DNA from: Streptomyces gilvus
Lineage (GTDB): Bacteria; Actinomycetota; Actinomycetes; Streptomycetales; Streptomycetaceae
Reading direction: 5' to 3'
Length of the DNA: 64,000 nucleotides
Assembly (NCBI RefSeq): GCF_022513565.1
Contig: NZ_JAKWBE010000008.1
Coordinates: forward strand, 124,001-188,000
Part shown: piece by piece, positions 16,702 through 25,280 of the stretch
How positions within the stretch are numbered: position 1 is the first letter of the stretch
Layout of the letters: every line of letters starts with the position of its first letter
Translations under genes and position numbers: made by a program
The notes under the pieces: model-generated
Databases searched by the model: none
What the model saw: only the letters and a program-made list of their open reading frames with translations
What the model was told of the DNA's origin: nothing

Positions 16702-18150
16702 TTACCGCTTCTGCCGCTTCCACGGCCCCGTGATCGCCAGCATGATCCCCGGTTCCTGGATGTTGGCGTACAGGGTCCTGCCGTCCGGGGAGAAGGTGAC
16801 GCCGGTGAACTCGCTGTACTCGGGGTCCTCCTCGGTGCCGAGGTTCAGTTCGTTGCGGGCGATCGGGTAGGTACGGCCGCTGTCGGTCGCGCCGAACAGG
16901 TGCTGCAGGCCTTCGCCGTCCTCGGCGATGACGAGGCCGCCGTACGGCGAGACGGTGATGTTGTCGGGGCCGTCGAAGTCGCCCTCGACGGACGGGTCGG
17001 GGTTGACGCCGATCAGGACCTTCAGGGTCAGGGTGCGGCGCTTGGGGTCGTAGAACCAGACGGCGCCGTCGTGCTGGACGGGGCTCTCGTCACGGGCGTA
17101 CGAGGAGACGATGTAGGTGCCGCCGTCCCCCCACCACATGCCCTCCAGCTTGCGGGCGCGGGTGATCTGGCCGGCGGTGAACTGCTTGCGCGTCGAGACC
17201 GTCTTCGCGTCCCGGTCCGGGACGTCCGCCCAGTCGACGCCGTAGACCGTGCCGATCTTCGTGGCGCGGGAGAGGTCGTCGACGAACTTGCCGCCGGAGT
17301 CGAAGCACTTGAAGGCCTGCAGGACGCCCGCGTCGTCGGCGAGCGTGCGCAGCCTGCCGCGGCCGTGGTGGAAGCCGGCCGGCGGGGTCCAGCGGTACAG
17401 CAGGCCGTTGGGGCCGGAGGCGTCCTCGGTGAGGTAGAGGTGGCCGCGCCTGGGGTCGACGACGACGGCCTCGTGGGCGTAACGGCCCAGCGCCTTGATG
17501 GGCTTGGGGTTCCGGTTGGCCCGGCGGTCCTCGGGGTCGACCTCGAAGACGTAGCCGTGGTCCTTGGTCATGCCGTTCTGGCCTGCCTTGTCCTCGGTCT
17601 CCTCGCAGGTCAGCCAGGTGCCCCAAGGGGTGTTGCCGCCCGCGCAGTTGGTGGAGGTGCCGGCGATGCCGACCCACTCGGCGACGTGGTCGCGGCGCAC
17701 CTCGACGACCGTGCAGCCGCCGGACGCGGCGGGGTCGTAGACCAGGCCCTCGGTGAGCGGGACGGGGTACTTCCAGCTGGAGCGCGGGCCCTTGAGCTCG
17801 TGGTTGTTGACCAGCAGGGTCGCGCCGCGGGGGCCGTCGAAGGTGGACGTGCCGTCGTGGTTGGACGGGGTGAACTCGCCGGACTCCAGCTTCGTCCTGC
17901 CGCTGTAGGTGATGATGCGGTACGTGAAGCCGGCGGGGAGGGCGAGGATGCCGTGCGGGTCGGGGACGAGCGGTCCGTAACCGACGCCATGGTGTCCGTG
18001 CGCCGACTCCTCGGCGCCGTCGGTCTCGTCGGTCTCCGTGGACGCGAGGGCGTTCGGCGCGGTGGCGAGGGCGCCGACGCTGCCCGCCAGCGCGACCCCC
18101 GCACCGGTGATCGCGGATTTTCTGGCGAAGTCCCTGCGGGTGAGCGACAT
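16702..18150 (-). CDS. PhoX-family secreted alkaline phosphatase (Tat substrate)
   Basis: 482 residues. The Tat signal begins LTRRDFARKSAITGAGVALAG; the mature enzyme is a DUF839/PhoX beta-propeller with TPSNHDGTSTFDGPRG, LVNNHELKGPRS and GGNTPWGTWLTCEET, which carry Fe/Ca-binding residues in PhoX. It releases phosphate from organic esters outside the cell. ATG 18150 begins the Tat peptide; longer in-frame starts run through the PHO box and were rejected. PhoP-type direct repeats about 60-100 bp upstream suggest induction under phosphate limitation. Confidence 0.9.
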   Translation of the reverse strand: MSLTRRDFARKSAITGAGVALAGSVGALATAPNALASTETDETDGAEESAHGHHGVGYGPLVPDPHGILALPAGFTYRIITYSGRTKLESGEFTPSNHDGTSTFDGPRGATLLVNNHELKGPRSSWKYPVPLTEGLVYDPAASGGCTVVEVRRDHVAEWVGIAGTSTNCAGGNTPWGTWLTCEETEDKAGQNGMTKDHGYVFEVDPEDRRANRNPKPIKALGRYAHEAVVVDPRRGHLYLTEDASGPNGLLYRWTPPAGFHHGRGRLRTLADDAGVLQAFKCFDSGGKFVDDLSRATKIGTVYGVDWADVPDRDAKTVSTRKQFTAGQITRARKLEGMWWGDGGTYIVSSYARDESPVQHDGAVWFYDPKRRTLTLKVLIGVNPDPSVEGDFDGPDNITVSPYGGLVIAEDGEGLQHLFGATDSGRTYPIARNELNLGTEEDPEYSEFTGVTFSPDGRTLYANIQEPGIMLAITGPWKRQKR

Positions 18151-18207
18151 GGTGTCTCCTGTGACGGTGGGTGTGCCGTGGAGGGTGGCGGACCTCGGGT
18201 CGGCGAC

Positions 18208-18251
18208 ACGGTTCCGCCCACGCCTGAACGCGAGTTGAACACAGGGCGACC
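18208..18251 (-). promoter_or_regulatory. PHO box (PhoP direct repeats) upstream of PhoX
   Basis: On the minus strand three consecutive 11-base units read GGTCGCCCTGT (18251-18241), GTTCAACTCGC (18240-18230) and GTTCAGGCGTG (18229-18219), with a degenerate fourth. The published Streptomyces PhoP unit is close to G(G/T)TCAYYYR(G/C)G repeated every 11 bp. Confidence 0.75.
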
Positions 18252-18340
18252 ACTCCGACCCCACTTCCATGAATCCGTACACCACACCCCATGGAACCCC
18301 AAAGACCTTCGGCTCCTGATAAAGCCCCTGCGGCTACGGC

Positions 18341-19131
18341 ACCCGGGCCAAGGAGGCTCGCATCCGGGCCAAGGAGGCTCGCACCCGGGGCAAACAGGCT
18401 CGCACCAGCCGCGACGGCACGCGACCAAGAAGGGCCTCCGCGCCATCCACGAGCCACGCGAGGAGAAGCGCTTCCACGCCAGCCGCGACGGCGCAAAGGA
18501 GCGATGGCTCTGCACCACCCTTGACGGCACCCCGAAGCGAAGGCCCGCACGCCACGACGCCAACTCCCCGCGCCCCGCCGCAACGACACCCTCAAGCGAA
18601 GGGCCCGTCCCCGCCGCGACGGCACGTGCAAGCGAAGGGCGCTTCACCAACCACGACGGCACCCCAAAACCGAAGGCCACCACCCGCAGCACCCGCAACA
18701 ACACCGGAACCGGACGCTGTTCCTCGCAGCAGCCGCGACGACACCCCGAAGCGAGGACGCTCCCGCCACGACGGCCCCCCAGCGAAAAGCCCGCACCCTC
18801 CGCGACGGCACGCGGAAGCCAAGGGCTCTTCACCACCCTTGACGGCACCCCAAACCGAAGGCCACCCCGCAGCTCTCGCAGCAACACCCAGGACCGGACG
18901 GCCTTCCTCGCAGCGCCCACGACGACACCACGAACCGAAGGCCCGCGCGCCCGCCACGCCGCTGCCAACCCCCCACACCCACCGCAACGGCACCCCAAGC
19001 GAAGAGCCCGCCCCGCCACGACGCACCCGCCCGCGCACGCCACAACCCCCGCACCCCGCCGCATCACCCGCGACCGCGACGACACCCGGCTCCAAGCAGG
19101 CTCGAAGCGGCCCCCGCCTCACCCCCCGGCG
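18341..19131. repeat. Non-coding degenerate repeat array between PhoX and next gene
   Basis: The 18252-19159 stretch has no credible gene. It opens with three tandem 21-bp units (18341-18361, 18362-18382, 18383-18403; consensus CCGGGCCAAGGAGGCTCGCA). From about 18411 a core like CGACGGCACCCCAAGCGAAGG recurs at roughly 40-80 bp spacing, a dozen or so times, in one orientation with heavy divergence (e.g. near 18486, 18523, 18618, 18657, 18740, 18813, 18841). Long frames run through it on both strands, but they are repeat products without a domain. Confidence 0.7.
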
Positions 19132-19159
19132 CCTCAGTCCCCCGTGCCCCCCCTCCGCC

Positions 19160-20587
19160 TCAACCCCCCTGCTGCGACCGCGCCTTGAACGCCGCCTTCC
19201 GGGCTTCCTTCGCGATCCGCTTGTCGGGGTGGAGCCGCCCCATCGCCTCCAGTACGTCCGCCGTGGCCGGATGGTCCACACGCCAGGCCGCGGCGAAGAA
19301 GCCGCCGTGCTGGGCCGCCAACCCCTGGACCAGGGAACGCAGTTCCTCGGAGTTGCCCTCGGCGGCGAGCTGGGCGGCGACGGTGTCGATGGTGAGCCAG
19401 AAGATCATCGCTTCCGAGGGCGCGGGCACGTCCGGCGCCCCGTGCTCGCTCAGCCAGACGCGGGCCAGCCCGCCGAGCTCGGGGTCGTCCAGCACCTCCC
19501 GCAGCGCCGGCTCGGCCTCCGCCCCCACCAGGGCCAGCGCCTGCTGGCAGCGCAGCCGGCGCAGCGGCGCGCCCGCGTCCGAGCCGCGGCTCGCGGCGAG
19601 CAACTCACGGGCGGCGTCGAGCGGTTGCCGCCTCGCCAGCCACTGTTCGGTCTCGGCCCGCGCGGCCTGCGGAGGGAACGTCGCCGCCCCGTCGAGCAGC
19701 GCGTCCGCGCCCTTGTCGGCGAGGTCACCGACGGCCGGCGCGCTGAACCCGGCCTCCCGCAGCCGCGTGCGCAGGCCGTAGCGGCCGAGCGGGGTGAGCC
19801 GCACCATGCCGTAGCGGGAGACGTCCGTGTCGTCGACCGGCGCGGCGGGTTCCTCGTCGGTGTCCGTCATCAGCGCCTCGTCGACCGGCTGGTACTCGAC
19901 GAGTCCGACCGGCTCCAGCAGCCGGAACTGGTCGTCCAGCTTCATCATCGCGTCCGAGACCTGCTCCAGGACGTCGTTGGTGGGCTCGCCCATGTCGGAG
20001 GGCACGATCATGGAGGCGGCGAGCGCGGGCAGCGGGACCGGGGAGTCCCCGGGCCCCTCCTCGGTGACGGAGAGCAGGTACAGGTTGCCGAGGACGCCGT
20101 CGAGAAAGTCCGCCTCCGCCTCCGGGTCCCACTCCAGCTGGTCGAAGTCGATCTCGCCGCCCGAGTCCAGGGCTTCCTCCAGGCCCTCGATGTCGGGCAC
20201 GCTCGCGTCGGCGAGCACGGTCTCCAGGGCCCCCTGCCACACGGCGAGCACGTCGTGCGGTGAGCCGCCGGTCAGCAGCGTCAGCTCCGCGCCGGCCCGC
20301 ACGGTGCCCTCGTCCTCGTCGGCGATCTCGACCAGCCCGGTGTCCAGGGCCACCCGCCAGGCCTCGCTCGCGTCGGCCGCGGCACCGTCCCCGGTCAGCC
20401 CCAGCACCTCGATGGCGGCCGGCACCTGCTCGTCGACGAGTTCGCCCACGGCGTCGACGCGGGTGTCGGGGCCGGCCCAGCGGGCGAGCCGGGCGGCCCG
20501 GGACAGTACGGGTGTGGACAGCGCGTCCCGCGCCAGCTCCGCTTCGGGGTGCAGCCGTACCGGCGGCAGGGGGGAGCTGTCTGACAT
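19160..20587 (-). CDS. Conserved hypothetical protein, acidic and helical
   Basis: 475 residues, Ala/Leu/Glu/Asp-rich, no signal peptide or membrane helix. The C-terminal third (RRQPLDAARELLAASRGSDA, LRRLRCQQALALVGAEAEPA) looks like HEAT/TPR-type helical repeats and ends with a basic tail (DKRIAKEARKAAFKARSQQG). The middle has several acidic insertions. ATG 20587 is preceded by CCTAGGAGAACC. Codon bias is strongly coding. I recognise it only as a kind of protein widespread in streptomycetes; function unknown. Confidence 0.85.
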   Translation of the reverse strand: MSDSSPLPPVRLHPEAELARDALSTPVLSRAARLARWAGPDTRVDAVGELVDEQVPAAIEVLGLTGDGAAADASEAWRVALDTGLVEIADEDEGTVRAGAELTLLTGGSPHDVLAVWQGALETVLADASVPDIEGLEEALDSGGEIDFDQLEWDPEAEADFLDGVLGNLYLLSVTEEGPGDSPVPLPALAASMIVPSDMGEPTNDVLEQVSDAMMKLDDQFRLLEPVGLVEYQPVDEALMTDTDEEPAAPVDDTDVSRYGMVRLTPLGRYGLRTRLREAGFSAPAVGDLADKGADALLDGAATFPPQAARAETEQWLARRQPLDAARELLAASRGSDAGAPLRRLRCQQALALVGAEAEPALREVLDDPELGGLARVWLSEHGAPDVPAPSEAMIFWLTIDTVAAQLAAEGNSEELRSLVQGLAAQHGGFFAAAWRVDHPATADVLEAMGRLHPDKRIAKEARKAAFKARSQQGG

Positions 20588-20615
20588 CGGCTGGTTCTCC
20601 TAGGGCGCCCGGGCG

Positions 20616-20644
20616 GCCGTACGACCATCTGGACGACGTACGGC
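20616..20644. promoter_or_regulatory. Inverted repeat GCCGTACG/CGTACGGC upstream of the hypothetical gene
   Basis: Eight-base arms (20616-20623 and 20637-20644) with a 13-bp spacer lie 29 bp from the start of the minus-strand gene. Could be an operator or an RNA hairpin in its leader. Confidence 0.35.
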
Positions 20645-20753
20645 TCAATCGCTCAGCCTAGACGGATTTCGCCCCATGCCGCCCGGTTCATCTCCTGGTC
20701 AGGGTCCGTACATGGCCGAAACCTTGACAACTGGCCTGAGCAGGCAGGAGATT

Positions 20754-20803
20754 GACGCGCGTAGAAACGGGGGGACGACTGTTCACTCATCTCTACGCGC
20801 GTC
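20754..20803. promoter_or_regulatory. 11-bp inverted repeat upstream of the secreted EEP nuclease
   Basis: GACGCGCGTAG (20754-20764) and CTACGCGCGTC (20793-20803) are perfect complements separated by 28 bases, 60 bp before the TTG start. A GTTCACTC between them recalls a single PhoP half-unit, but there is no second repeat. Operator or mRNA-leader hairpin. Confidence 0.45.
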
Positions 20804-20863
20804 ACCAGACGCTCCACGCACCACCCTCGTCCCGGCGCTCTGTACGTCCCCGGAGGGATTCCG

Positions 20864-22690
20864 TTGCCGAGCAAGTCTTCCGCGCGTCTCGCCGCGCTCA
20901 CCGTCGCCGCCGTGTGCTCCGCGGCCTCCACGGTCGCCCTGACGGCGCCCGCGCACGCCGACACCGTACGCATCCACGACATCCAGGGCACGACCCGAAT
21001 ATCGCCGTACGCCGGCCAGAAGGTGGCGGACGTGCCCGGGATCGTCACCGCCACGCGCACGTACGGCTCGTCCAGAGGTTTCTGGCTCCAGGATCCGAAC
21101 CCGGACGACGACCCGGCCACCAGTGAGGGCGTCTTCGTCTTCACCAGCTCCACCCCGAAGGTCTCCGTCGGCGACTCCGTCACGGTCACCGGCACGGTCT
21201 CGGAGTACGTCCCGGGCGGTGCCTCGACCGGCAACCAGTCGCTGACCGAGATCACCAAGCCGACCGTCACCACGGTGTCGACGGGCAACGCGGTCCCGGC
21301 GCCGGTCGTGATCGACGCGAAGTCGGTGCCGGCCGAGTACACCCCGGCCGGCGACACCGCCGCGAACGGTTCGGTCAACGGCCTGCCGCTGCAGCCGGCG
21401 AAGTACGCCCTGGACTACTACGAGTCCCTGGAGGGCATGAACGTCCAGGTCGCGAACGCCCGGGTGGTCACCGCGACCGACCCGTACGCCGAGCTGTGGG
21501 TCACCGTGAAGCCGCACGAGCACCCCACCCGCCGCGGCGGCACGCTCTACGGCTCCTACACCTCGCAGAACACCGGCCGGCTGCAGATCCAGTCGCTGGG
21601 CGCGGTCGCCGACTTCCCGAAGGCGAACGTCGGCGACACCCTCACCGGCACCACCACCGGCCCGCTGGACTACAACCAGTTCGGCGGTTACACGCTGGTC
21701 GCCGGTCAGCTGGGCACGCTGAAGAGCGGCGGGCTGCAGCGCGAGACGACGAAGAAGCAGTCGCGCGGCGAGCTGGCGGTCGCCACCTACAACGTCGAGA
21801 ACCTCGACCCGTCCGACACCACGTTCGCCGCGCACGCCGCCGCGATCGTGAACAACCTGCAGTCGCCCGACATCGTGTCCCTGGAGGAGATCCAGGACAA
21901 CGACGGCGCGACGGACGACGGGGTCGTCGACGCGAGCACGACCGTGAACAAGCTGATCGACGCGATCGTCGCGGCGGGCGGCCCGAAGTACGACTGGCGC
22001 TCGATCAACCCGGTCAACGACCAGGACGGCGGCGAGCCCGGCGGCAACATCCGTCAGGTGTTCCTCTTCAACCCCGAGCGGGTGTCGTTCGTGGACCGCG
22101 CGGGCGGCGACTCCACCACCGCCGTCGGCGTCACCAAGGTGCACGGCAAGGCGCAGCTGACGGCCTCCCCCGGCCGTGTCGACCCGGCGAACGACGCCTG
22201 GAAGTCCAGCCGCAAGCCGCTGGCCGGCGAGTTCGTCTTCCGCGGCCGCACGGTCTTCGTGATCGCCAACCACCTCAACTCCAAGGGCGGCGACCAGGGG
22301 CTGACCTCGCAGTACCAGCCGCCGGTACGCAGCTCGGAGACCCAGCGCCACGCCCAGGCGACGCTGGTCAACGCGTTCGTCAAGAGCATCCTGGACGTCC
22401 AGAAGAACGCGGACGTCATCGCGCTCGGCGACATGAACGACTTCGAGTTCTCCGACACGGCGAAGATCCTCGAGGGTGACGGCGAACTGTGGTCGGCGAT
22501 CAAGTCGCTGCCGAGGAGCGAGCGTTACACCTACGACTACCAGGGCAACGAGCAGGTCCTGGACCAGATCCTGATCAGCCCGTCGATCCGGAAGTCCTGC
22601 GACTTCGAGTACGACAGCGTGCACATCAACTCGGAGTTCAACGACCAGATCAGCGACCACGACCCGCAGGTGCTGCGGTTCCGCCCGTAG
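20864..22690 (+). CDS. Secreted endonuclease/exonuclease/phosphatase family protein
   Basis: 608 residues, TTG start after CGGAGGGATTCCG. A Sec signal peptide ends at about AHA-32. Residues 35-280 hold OB-like and beta-rich binding segments (VADVPGIVTATRTYGSSRGF). The EEP catalytic domain is about 290-608: YNVENLDP (Asn), SLEEIQDNDG (Glu, Mg2+), NHLNSKGG, ALGDMNDFE (Asp/Asn) and SDHDPQ (catalytic Asp-His) all present. Resembles extracellular DNases of the ExeM/NucH kind, used to recover nucleotides and phosphate. Phosphodiesterase or lipid phosphatase activity cannot be excluded. Confidence 0.9.
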   Translation: MPSKSSARLAALTVAAVCSAASTVALTAPAHADTVRIHDIQGTTRISPYAGQKVADVPGIVTATRTYGSSRGFWLQDPNPDDDPATSEGVFVFTSSTPKVSVGDSVTVTGTVSEYVPGGASTGNQSLTEITKPTVTTVSTGNAVPAPVVIDAKSVPAEYTPAGDTAANGSVNGLPLQPAKYALDYYESLEGMNVQVANARVVTATDPYAELWVTVKPHEHPTRRGGTLYGSYTSQNTGRLQIQSLGAVADFPKANVGDTLTGTTTGPLDYNQFGGYTLVAGQLGTLKSGGLQRETTKKQSRGELAVATYNVENLDPSDTTFAAHAAAIVNNLQSPDIVSLEEIQDNDGATDDGVVDASTTVNKLIDAIVAAGGPKYDWRSINPVNDQDGGEPGGNIRQVFLFNPERVSFVDRAGGDSTTAVGVTKVHGKAQLTASPGRVDPANDAWKSSRKPLAGEFVFRGRTVFVIANHLNSKGGDQGLTSQYQPPVRSSETQRHAQATLVNAFVKSILDVQKNADVIALGDMNDFEFSDTAKILEGDGELWSAIKSLPRSERYTYDYQGNEQVLDQILISPSIRKSCDFEYDSVHINSEFNDQISDHDPQVLRFRP

Positions 22691-22732
22691 CACCTGCGGT
22701 GTCGCGGCAGTAGCTGGGCGGGGTCGTCGTGG

Positions 22733-23464
22733 TCAGGCGTAGACCCCGTCCAGCCAGTGCTGCCAGGCGGCTTCGGTCGCCTTGGCGTCGGCGTCCGGGG
22801 CGAAGTCGTGGACGCTGATGCCGACGGGGGCGCCCCAGTGGTTGCGGCCGAAGAAGCGGATCAGGGCGTTCTCGGTGCGCAGCCCGATGAAACAGGGGTT
22901 GCGGAAGTCCAGCACGGCGTCGAGGGTCTGGCCCTCGGGGCCGTGCGCCCGCACCCGCGTGCCCGCGGCCGTGTCCTCGGCCAGCCCGAGCGCGCGTCCG
23001 ACGGCGGTGAAGGCGTCGGCGGTCTGCGAGGCCTCGGGGCCCTGCAGCTGGGCGAAGGTCACCGGGCGCGGAGCGAAGTGGGTGAGGTACTCGCGCAGGG
23101 TGTGCAGATAGAAGTCGGTGTGCTTCGCGGCGCCGTCGTACTGGTTGTCCCAGTCGTCGGTGAAGATGCCGCTGTGGACATAGCGCACCCAGGCGCGGCG
23201 CCCCTCGTCCCGCGCCTCGATGGTGTGGTCGAGCTGGTTGACGCTCTGCACGGAGAAGCCGACGTCCTCGCTGCGGACGGTGAGACGGTGCGGCGGGTCG
23301 TAGGCGGTGACGGTGGAGCCGAAGGCGGCCCGGCCGCCGATGTGGGGCTCAGGCGGGTCCATCGGCCACAGATAGGCACCGGTGGCGTTGGTGATCGCCT
23401 CCCACACCTCCTCCGGCGACGCGTCGACCTCGAACTCGCGGACGATCTCGAACTCCTTGGACAT
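22733..23464 (-). CDS. SRPBCC (AHSA1/START-like) domain protein
   Basis: 243 residues. The N-terminal half is a typical SRPBCC fold (FEIVREFEVDASPEEVWEAI, then GAYLWPM, GGRAAFGSTVTAYDPPHRL). The C-terminal half (AFTAVGRALGLAEDTAAGTR onward) appears to be a second, divergent copy. Such proteins bind hydrophobic ligands in a large cavity. It follows the ArsR gene by 13 bp on the same strand, the usual ArsR/SRPBCC pairing. Confidence 0.88.
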   Translation of the reverse strand: MSKEFEIVREFEVDASPEEVWEAITNATGAYLWPMDPPEPHIGGRAAFGSTVTAYDPPHRLTVRSEDVGFSVQSVNQLDHTIEARDEGRRAWVRYVHSGIFTDDWDNQYDGAAKHTDFYLHTLREYLTHFAPRPVTFAQLQGPEASQTADAFTAVGRALGLAEDTAAGTRVRAHGPEGQTLDAVLDFRNPCFIGLRTENALIRFFGRNHWGAPVGISVHDFAPDADAKATEAAWQHWLDGVYA

Positions 23465-23477
23465 GGCGGGCTCCTGA

Positions 23478-24074
23478 CTATTCCAACTCGGTCTGCTTGA
23501 GGGTGGGATGGACGGCCACGACGATCCGGTGGTCCCGGCCGCCCTCGGCGTCCGGGGCGTCGTACTTGCGGATCAGAGCGCCGACCCCGGCGGTCAACTC
23601 CTGGATGAACGCGGCCCGTTCGGCGGCCGAGGCGAAGCGGACCTCACCGTCCAGCGCGTACGTGGCCAGCCCCTGACGGGCCTTGGCCGCGCCGGTGATC
23701 AGTGAGCCGACGTCCCGCACGAGACGGGCGCCGAGGGCGAGCAGCCAGCGCGCGGAGAGCTGGTCGCGGAAGCGGTCCGGGTCCGGCTGCACGGAGGCGA
23801 GCGCGAGGGGCGAGATGACGTACGACGCCGCGGTCGCCCGCATCAGCCGCTCGGTGACATTTCCCTTGCGGCGCTCCCCGGCCAGCTCGACCAGGCCGTG
23901 CCGCTCCAGCGCCTTCAGGTGGTAGTTCACCTTCTGCCGGGGCAGCCCCACCTTCCCGGCCAGCATCGCCGCCGAGGCCGGCCCCGCGGCCAGTTCGGCG
24001 AGCAGACGGGCGCGTATGGGGTCCAGGGAGACGGCGGCGGCCTCGGGGTCCTCGATCACGGTGACGTCCAGCAT
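23478..24074 (-). CDS. ArsR-type winged-helix regulator
   Basis: 198 residues. HTH at about 18-75 (ARLLAELAAGPASAAMLAGK, KVNYHLKALERHGLVELAGE). No CxCxxC metal site is visible in the recognition helix, so it is unlikely to be a metal sensor. The C-terminal half is helical and may dimerise or bind a ligand. First gene of an operon with the SRPBCC protein. A 9-bp inverted repeat directly upstream is the likely autoregulatory site. Confidence 0.88.
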   Translation of the reverse strand: MLDVTVIEDPEAAAVSLDPIRARLLAELAAGPASAAMLAGKVGLPRQKVNYHLKALERHGLVELAGERRKGNVTERLMRATAASYVISPLALASVQPDPDRFRDQLSARWLLALGARLVRDVGSLITGAAKARQGLATYALDGEVRFASAAERAAFIQELTAGVGALIRKYDAPDAEGGRDHRIVVAVHPTLKQTELE

Positions 24075-24089
24075 GCGTCCACCGTCTCA

Positions 24090-24127
24090 CCGAAAACTTT
24101 TTTTGTCCAGACGATCCGAGTTTTCGG
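24090..24127. promoter_or_regulatory. Inverted repeat, candidate ArsR operator
   Basis: CCGAAAACT (24090-24098) and AGTTTTCGG (24119-24127) are perfect 9-bp arms 20 bp apart, 16 bp before the ArsR start, in an unusually A/T-rich stretch. Confidence 0.6.
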
Positions 24128-24201
24128 CACACTCCTGTTCAGGGACGTCCATGGGCACGACGTCCGTTGGTCAGTCCCGGAGCCGCCTCGAGGGCAGCAG
24201 A

Positions 24202-24234
24202 ACGCCGGACGGGCTGAGACTGCCCGTCCGGCGT
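24202..24234 (-). terminator. Strong hairpin after the DUF3618/holin-like operon
   Basis: ACGCCGGACGGGC (24202-24214) and GCCCGTCCGGCGT (24222-24234) form a perfect 13-bp stem with a 7-base loop, 14 bp beyond the stop of the minus-strand operon. No long T-run; intrinsic terminators in streptomycetes often lack one. Confidence 0.75.
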
Positions 24235-24247
24235 ACCGACGCTCGCG

Positions 24248-24796
24248 TCACTTCTTGGGGTACCTCCACCCCACCACCACGACCACCGCCAGCGCCGCGC
24301 CGATGATCAGGGCGGGGCGGGGGTGCCGTACCGCCGCCCTGACCACGGGGCCGGCCGGCCACGGCAGGTCGCTCTCGGCCCGGCGCTCCAGGGTGCGGCC
24401 CGTCTCCGTCGCCTTGTCCTGGGCGGTGTGGCCCGCCTGGATCATCTGCCGCCCGGTGTCCGTCGCCCGCTCCTGGACCTTGTGCCCGGCCTTCGTGGCC
24501 CGCTCCTGCGCGATGTGCCCGGCATGTGTGGCACGCTCCTGCACGATGTGACCTGCCTGCGTGGCCCGTTCCTGCACCGTGTGTCCGGCCAGCGCGGCCG
24601 TGCTGCGCAGCTGCACGGTCATCGCGCCGGCCTTGTCCCTGAGGTCCGCCGCCCGGGCCCGTGCCCGGCCCTTCACATCCATCTTGCCCGCCAACTGCTC
24701 CACGGTGTCGCCGAGTTCGCTGCGCGTGTGTTCGATCTGCCGGCGCAGCTCGTCGGGGCCCTTCGCGCCCGTCTCCCCCGTCGCCTTGTCCGTCAT
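24248..24796 (-). CDS. DUF3618-type protein with 11-residue apolipoprotein-like repeats
   Basis: 182 residues. The N-terminal DUF3618 segment is ELRRQIEHTRSELGDTVEQL. Next come about seven 11-residue repeats near ATxAGHxVQER (residues 68-140), encoded by diverged 33-bp units; these form amphipathic helices. A C-terminal membrane helix follows (PALIIGAALAVVVVVGW) and a KK end. It probably coats or bridges membranes from the cytoplasm. ATG 24796 overlaps the upstream holin-like gene by 4 bases. Confidence 0.85.
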   Translation of the reverse strand: MTDKATGETGAKGPDELRRQIEHTRSELGDTVEQLAGKMDVKGRARARAADLRDKAGAMTVQLRSTAALAGHTVQERATQAGHIVQERATHAGHIAQERATKAGHKVQERATDTGRQMIQAGHTAQDKATETGRTLERRAESDLPWPAGPVVRAAVRHPRPALIIGAALAVVVVVGWRYPKK

Positions 24797-25212
24797 CGGT
24801 GTGCCCTCTCCTTGATCTCCTCGACATCGGCCTTGACGCTGCCGAGGGCCTCCTCCGGAGTGGGGGGTGTGGCCTGGCGCAGCTGGGCGCGGCCGGTCGC
24901 GCCGAGTACGGCGGCGATCACGAAGAGCACGCCCGTCACGATGAGCGCCGCGGCCCAGACGGACAGCGCCAGCGAGAGGGCGGCGACGGCCGTGCCCGCC
25001 GCCGCGAGCAGCCCGGCGTACGCGAACGCGCCCGCCGCGCCGAGCAGTCCGCCGCCGCGCCCGGCACGCCGCCCCTTCTCGGCCAACTCCTCCTTGGCGA
25101 GGGCCACTTCCTGTCGTACGAGCCGGGAGAGCTGTTCGGTGGCCTGGCCGACGAGGTCGCCCACCGAGTGGTGCTCGTCGTGCACCGGCCCGGAGTGGGT
25201 GGTCCCGGTCAC
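24793..25212 (-). CDS. Holin-like phage-holin-superfamily (DUF1469) membrane protein
   Basis: 139 residues, GTG 25212 after GAGAGGAGGCGACC. N-terminal amphipathic helix (LVGQATEQLSRLVRQEVALA) then two membrane helices (about 55-82 and 85-108) and a charged C-terminus. These actinobacterial proteins are chromosomal and usually neighbour DUF3618 genes, as here; the phage-holin label is a family name and does not imply lysis. Likely an envelope stress or membrane organisation role. Confidence 0.85.
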   Translation of the reverse strand: MTGTTHSGPVHDEHHSVGDLVGQATEQLSRLVRQEVALAKEELAEKGRRAGRGGGLLGAAGAFAYAGLLAAAGTAVAALSLALSVWAAALIVTGVLFVIAAVLGATGRAQLRQATPPTPEEALGSVKADVEEIKERAHR

Positions 25213-25226
25213 GGTCGCCTCCTCTC

Positions 25227-25258
25227 GTGTTCCACTGGTTCGAAAACGTTCGGAACAC
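25227..25258. promoter_or_regulatory. GTGTTCC/GGAACAC inverted repeat ahead of the envelope operon
   Basis: Perfect 7-bp arms (25227-25233 and 25252-25258) with an 18-bp spacer lie 15 bp upstream of the holin-like gene start. Candidate operator; no consensus stress-sigma promoter was recognised. Confidence 0.4.
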
Positions 25259-25280
25259 CGGGTACCCGGACCGGCCCCCA

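Noticed and set aside
18411..19131. CRISPR array
   Set aside because: Repeat units differ in sequence and spacing and no cas genes are near.
16900..19188. Long frame over PhoX and the repeat array
   Set aside because: Antisense to PhoX and then runs through non-coding repeats; no domain or start.
20780..20800. PHO box before the EEP nuclease (GTTCACTC)
   Set aside because: Only one unit without an 11-bp direct repeat, so not enough evidence.
24793..25212. Prophage holin
   Set aside because: No phage lysis or structural genes; the family is chromosomal in actinobacteria.
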